From contig JBAIZL010000006.1 in NCBI GenBank assembly GCA_036971475.1, positions 8,074,501-8,138,500 on the forward strand: a DNA stretch of 64,000 nt, read 5' to 3'. Made by a program: the position numbers and the translations under genes. A model generated the notes under the pieces. It was not told the DNA's origin. It worked only from the letters and a program-made list of their open reading frames with translations, and did no database searches. This DNA comes from Prosapia bicincta. Its lineage: Eukaryota; Arthropoda; Insecta; Hemiptera; Cercopidae. This document shows positions 59,251 through 64,000 of the stretch, piece after piece. Position 1 is the first letter of the stretch. Each line of letters starts with the position of its first letter.

Positions 59251-60429
59251 TTGCAAATGCAAAGCAATAAAACTAAACACAGACATTTAATTTTAAAGTC
59301 ATCCACCAACCTTTCTGAAAGCTTCTATAGAAAATAAAGGAATTCCATTAGCGGTATATGGAAAAATAACAAGGAGAAAAGATCTAGCCTTGAGAGACAA
59401 GTTTGAGTGAGGTGAGATGCCTTATTTCTGAAGAGAGAAATTCCATTCTTCAAATGTTTTCCTCTTTATAAAAGCGCATTTACGTTTAACCAACCTTTAG
59501 GTTTCCTTATCGGTGACAGACTGTTCAGCATATTTGAAAAACAAGAAATCTTTTGTGTTTATTTTTCCTATTCTATGAAAAGTACTAGATAAACAAAATG
59601 AGGTTTTTAAATAGACGCGACCTAGATTTATTTGGAATATTTATCAAAGCAACTTGAGACAAACGCCCAAGACATACTGACATAGAAAAACAAATTTTCT
59701 TTCGTTACAAGTAAGATATGAGGATTTCATTTATAATATCCTACTTTACTTCTGAAGAATCTAAATATTTTATTATTTTTAAGGATTATTACTTCAATAT
59801 TCTAATTTGTAATATGATTGGGTTTAGTATTTGTTTCAAAGTGAAATCGTTTGGAATCAAGGTTTAAATTATATAAATAAAGGATACATTGTTTTAAATA
59901 TTACCTTTTGTTAAATAAATTCTATAAATTTAATGATGATAAATATTTGCTCACGAACGCCTTCAAACTATTTAATAGTACAAAGAATAAAAACTCATTT
60001 ACCTTTTAGATAGGCTATTGCAACTTTAAAAATTTCAATTTATTAGATGACGGATTCTATTGTTGAATATAAAACGGATATTTCTACACTCAACAATTAT
60101 AGTTATTTAAAAAAACACTGATTTAAATTTTAATGAATATATGTTTTATTTATATTGGAAATATTAAATTCATTGCATGCAGATATCGTCCTCTGTTAAT
60201 TTCAATTTTGTATTATTTATAATGAACCTAGAAATTGACTCGAGATCTAGTAATGGCTATCATTAGTAAATAATAATAATTGATCAAAGTGAAATAGCTT
60301 CAGTGATGATATATTACGATACAAATTATCCAATTCATTCTATTAGTTTACACTCGTATTATATATAGACTATCTCGCTATAGTTCTTGATCGATTTTAT
60401 TATTCTCTTAAAAGTAGGTTCGTTTAATT

Positions 60430-61130
60430 TCTTTTGGCTGGTATAATATGGAATTTCGGTTCTCTCTTGAAGTATTTGAATGTTTTTAATTACAAGCATA
60501 TGTTTAAATTTATTTATATAAAAATTACTTAAACAATAAGAAATACATCATTCAATCCGAATAAATAACAATAATAACATTAGAGTAAATAACACTGTTG
60601 TTATTGACTTTACCAAAATAATGTTATTCAGGAGACTTTAGGAGGTATAACTATTCGTATTTCCATAGATATAACCTTGCGTATAATATTTCAAGTCGGG
60701 TGAAAAACAAATTTAAAAAATGATTGTCATTCAATTACAGGAAATTGACAGCAGTCAACGAAAGGTTACCATCCTATATATTTACGGGATAAATATGGTT
60801 TCACTCAATAGGCGTTCATATTTAATCTGCTTTCTATTTTGGGTTTATTTCTATATTACTAAATTGCTCACTTGATGATGATCTAAAAGTATTTGCATAG
60901 GTGTGTATAAGAAATTTAAAGCCATTTAAATGTATTATAGAATATCTTGAGTTAAGGTTCCGATGGTTTACTAACCCCAGAGCCTCTGAAATTACTGGTA
61001 AATTTGTGAGATATTCGATAGAGTAAGAAATTAACACTATCCAAGGTAATTCCTAAAAAAAGGATTTCCTTTCAGGTTATCTAAAGAGTTTACATAGAGA
61101 ATTCTTTATACGTCAAATACATTAAATTTA
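60430..61130 (+). repeat. Repeat block D, uninterrupted copy
   Basis: Aligns with 53530-54093 joined to 58578-58760, without the LINE. The junction sequence TTTAAATGTATTATAGAATA corresponds to the LINE target. The 67-codon minus ORF here is not conserved. Confidence 0.8.
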
Positions 61131-61619
61131 ATAACTAAAGAGATTATTTTCAGGAATTATATTTATTGTTTTTATTTTTATTAATATCAAATCGAATTTG
61201 AATTTCAATAGTTCTCTATTTTTGGATTGTATCGGTGTTAGAAAAACGATGTTTATTTTCTAAATAGTTTGATTATTTGTAGTTTATTATATTTCCGAAA
61301 GTTATTACAATTCACATACTTAATTACTTCATAAATATACAAATGCATTACCTTTTTGAAGTTAGGTACAAATTTATTTAAATCTCTAAGAATCGACTAA
61401 AGTAATCAATACTATTTGGAATATATCACTTTTAAAACACGTACAATATTATTATAGAAAACCGTTGTAAAATAAATATCTTTCTGATATCTGTAAAATA
61501 AAGAAGTATTAAGAGAATGAATTAGGTTTTCGAAGAAATATGATATGAAATATATGAATATTTCTAATTTAGTGACTACACTTAATATGTTCGTCAGAAC
61601 CAGATACATTGAATGTAAA

Positions 61620-61735
61620 ACCCGGTTTTCCAGGAAATACCTCGGCTAGATTTACTCTTGGTTAATTAAGAGCCACTCATTTGCTCCTGAGATTAGTAAA
61701 GAAGCCTGTAGGAACGCCTATCGCATTTGTAGTGT
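61620..61735 (-). repeat. Conserved core block of repeat family A (R2, inner)
   Basis: Reverse complement contains GGCGTTCCTACAGGCTTC and TTTCCTGGAAAACCGGG. Confidence 0.65.
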
Positions 61736-63104
61736 GGTCCTAAGTCCACAGGAGTTTTTAAATTACATTTTAATGGCTATAAACTCCATAACCAACAATG
61801 GTTTATATTAACCTGGATTCTATTTTAAAATATGAAGTTTTATTTGTGGGCTAGTTTTTACTATGATAAGAAGTTTACAGGAATTAACCTAAAAACGTGT
61901 AGAATTAAATATTGAATTATATATAAATATAAACATGTGTTTGGTATTAGTTTGTACGCTTTGTGCAAAATAATGTTATAATGTCAGTTATACAGCTGTC
62001 AAATTATCATATTAGGAGATAAAACAATATGATAGGATATTTTTATTTCAACAAAATGGGTTTTTAAAAAACATAGGTTTAGGTCAATAATTTTATTGAA
62101 ATGCTTAGTATAAATATTTGCAAATAATTATTTCATAAAGTTGTAATAGAATAAAGTTGACATATTTATTTCATAAGTAGGAAATTGCAACTTTACGCTC
62201 CAGCGTAATACATGACCGACTTTATTGCTGGGGCTGCACAACAAACACAATTGATTCTAGAAAAGACAATGCAGCGATTTAAACTGGAACTTCATATATT
62301 ACAAATGTTCCAAAATCGGAGTAGATTTATTTTTGGAGTAAATTTATAACGTAATTTTAAATATTTCAGCTTTTGTCCACTGTTGCATCTAGGGCGGCGT
62401 AAAACTACAGTGCGGTATTGCGTAAGTAACTTGCAAAGGGATTTACTTTAAAACTAACTCAAGGTCTATTAATAGCTAAGACTAGTAATTACTTGAATAA
62501 TATTATAAGTAACATTACTTCCATTAGGGATAAGATAAAGTGAAATTTTATATTGTAAAAGTGAAATAGCTTTCCCCACAGCAAAACCTAGTGCGTCAGT
62601 TATTTTCCAAATTATCATCTAAATATATGAAGATACGGCTTCATGAAAGGGTAAATTCAAATTGAAAGTTAAAGTTTTAAGTATTAAGATTTATCTTATA
62701 AAGTTGAAAAATCTTTAAATTGTGAAACATTGTGCAACTGTAAAGTCTTCGGTGCATCAAAAATATCTTAGCCTGATTTACAAATATCAGGGACGGTATT
62801 TCCGTACTTTAAGATTACGTAGCAAGATGCATCGATCAATAAACTTATGCAATGTTCAACTAACCTGAGTTATTTGGAGGAAGAGTGTGTCGGTTTTAAT
62901 CCAAGCATAACCTCAAAGAAGAAAACAATCGTTTGCCTAAAATATTTTACTATAAATATGACCTCTGCAATTAAATATTGCAAAAATAATTTTTAACATG
63001 TTTGACATTAGCATAACAATATTTTATTACGATAATATTGGATTACTTTTATTTGTCTTTAAAGTTTTAACATAAAATAACGCTATGTAAACTCAATAGA
63101 TAAC

Positions 63105-63230
63105 GTCAAGAAAACCCGCCAATACAGGAAATCCCTCGGCTAGAGTTACGCTCCACTAATTAGAGTCCCACATTAGCTCCTGAGATTAGTAAAGGTATCC
63201 CGCAGGAACGCAGATCGCATTTATCGTGTC
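63105..63230 (-). repeat. Conserved core block of repeat family A (R2, outer)
   Basis: Reverse complement contains CTGCGTTCCTGCGGGATACC and CTCAGGAGCTAATGTGGG. Confidence 0.65.
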
Positions 63231-64000
63231 GTATCCAGCCTAGAAGAGTTTCTAAATTACATTTTATTGGCTGTAAAACTCATAACCAACAATGGATTGC
63301 ATGAAAAATAGACATTAGGTTTTAAATTATGACGTTTTATATGTATGCTAGTTTTACCGAGATTTGCAGGTTATCAATAATTTGGAAAGGTAGTTTATAA
63401 AATATTTTATAAAGTATAAATAACAAAACTCATTTTACAAATTAATCATATGCTTTACATTACGTAACGAAATAGTTAGAGTTTTCCAGCGTTAAAAAGT
63501 AATAAAATATTAGACAGAACGGAAACAACAGTGATTTGTGATATGTTTAAAGATTATGTCAATTAAGACATTATGAATTACCTACATTTATCCTTGTTGA
63601 AAATACTTTTTCCAAACCTAAATCGTTCAGAAGTACCTCGTATTTAATTTTAAAATATATGTTTGTCGAAAAGATAGAAAAAACCAAGTCCGCCCTTTCC
63701 TTTGTACATGTTTTTTAATGAATTTATATAAACCAACCATGACGTCACGAGCTGGAGAATGCAAACATATACTTAGACGGATCATGTTCAAACATATAAA
63801 GCCTCAAGTACTGTTGGTTCTGCTTTCCTACTTTGAGTTCACAATCGATTCCCTTACAGTAATGTAAATGGATGAAACGGAAATATTGAATTAAAAAAAC
63901 AGTTAGCTAAAATGTTTCTTTCACCGTTCGTCGGCGTCCTGAGTATTTAGCTATATATATGTGTGTATAAATGTAACTAAAATAATTATGTACATTTATA

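Larger units (their letters stand above)
59270..64000 (-). repeat. Segmental duplication arm R2 (direct paralogue of 38100-43000), runs off window
   Basis: Landmarks at 59270-59660 (block B), 61620-61735 and 63105-63230 (two family A cores), 62380-62840 and 63700-63960 match 38100-38450, 40222-40345, 41775-41900, 41050-41440 and 42320-42540 in order and orientation. A second block D copy (about 60400-61350) sits inside R2 but not at the same place in R1. Confidence 0.75.

Overview
This window looks like AT-rich, repeat-dominated DNA from a eukaryote, most likely an arthropod and probably an insect (inference). It has many long (TA)n tracts, non-LTR retrotransposons, Penelope-like elements (PLEs), pogo/Tigger and RTE remnants, and no bacterial-style gene packing. 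No complete host gene is visible. The only host-gene candidate is a short first-exon-like ORF at 30608-30723 ending on a consensus splice donor.

Layout. 1-195: retroelement gag fragment (minus). 205-8570: two plus-strand copies of a several-kb ORF-less dispersed repeat, interrupted by a 156-bp solo element with a hammerhead-like core (5245-5400) and a palindromic MITE (5661-5868). 9832-12281: a decayed GIY-YIG-type PLE with inverted ends and an in-frame 282-bp tandem duplication. 14820-17000: arm of an inverted duplication whose partner is 49150-52260. 17172-23693: a 6.5-kb minisatellite of 84/86-bp units with higher-order periods of 340, 258 and about 1272 bp. 24672-25588: a compact PLE derivative with target-site duplication, three hammerhead ribozyme motifs and a 165-codon ORF. 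26060-26520: RTE LINE remnant. 29766-29895: small MITE. 32229-33197: decayed DNA-transposon-like gene. 38100-44550 and 59270-64000: minus-strand copies of the 3010-8570 segment. 46989-47843: pogo/Tigger remnant. 54094-58577: nearly full-length but broken RNase H-bearing LINE of much higher GC content than its surroundings.

The strongest candidate for an under-described system is the 24.67-25.59 kb element. Two direct 144-bp pseudo-LTRs each carry what can be drawn as a complete type I hammerhead with a 3-bp stem III. They delimit a 640-nt unit that contains an intact ORF resembling a PLE N-terminal region but no reverse transcriptase. It therefore resembles a retrozyme (hammerhead-bounded non-autonomous retroelement) with coding capacity. 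Cleavage and mobilisation are predictions only. Repeat boundaries were judged by eye and are approximate except where exact target-site duplications are given.
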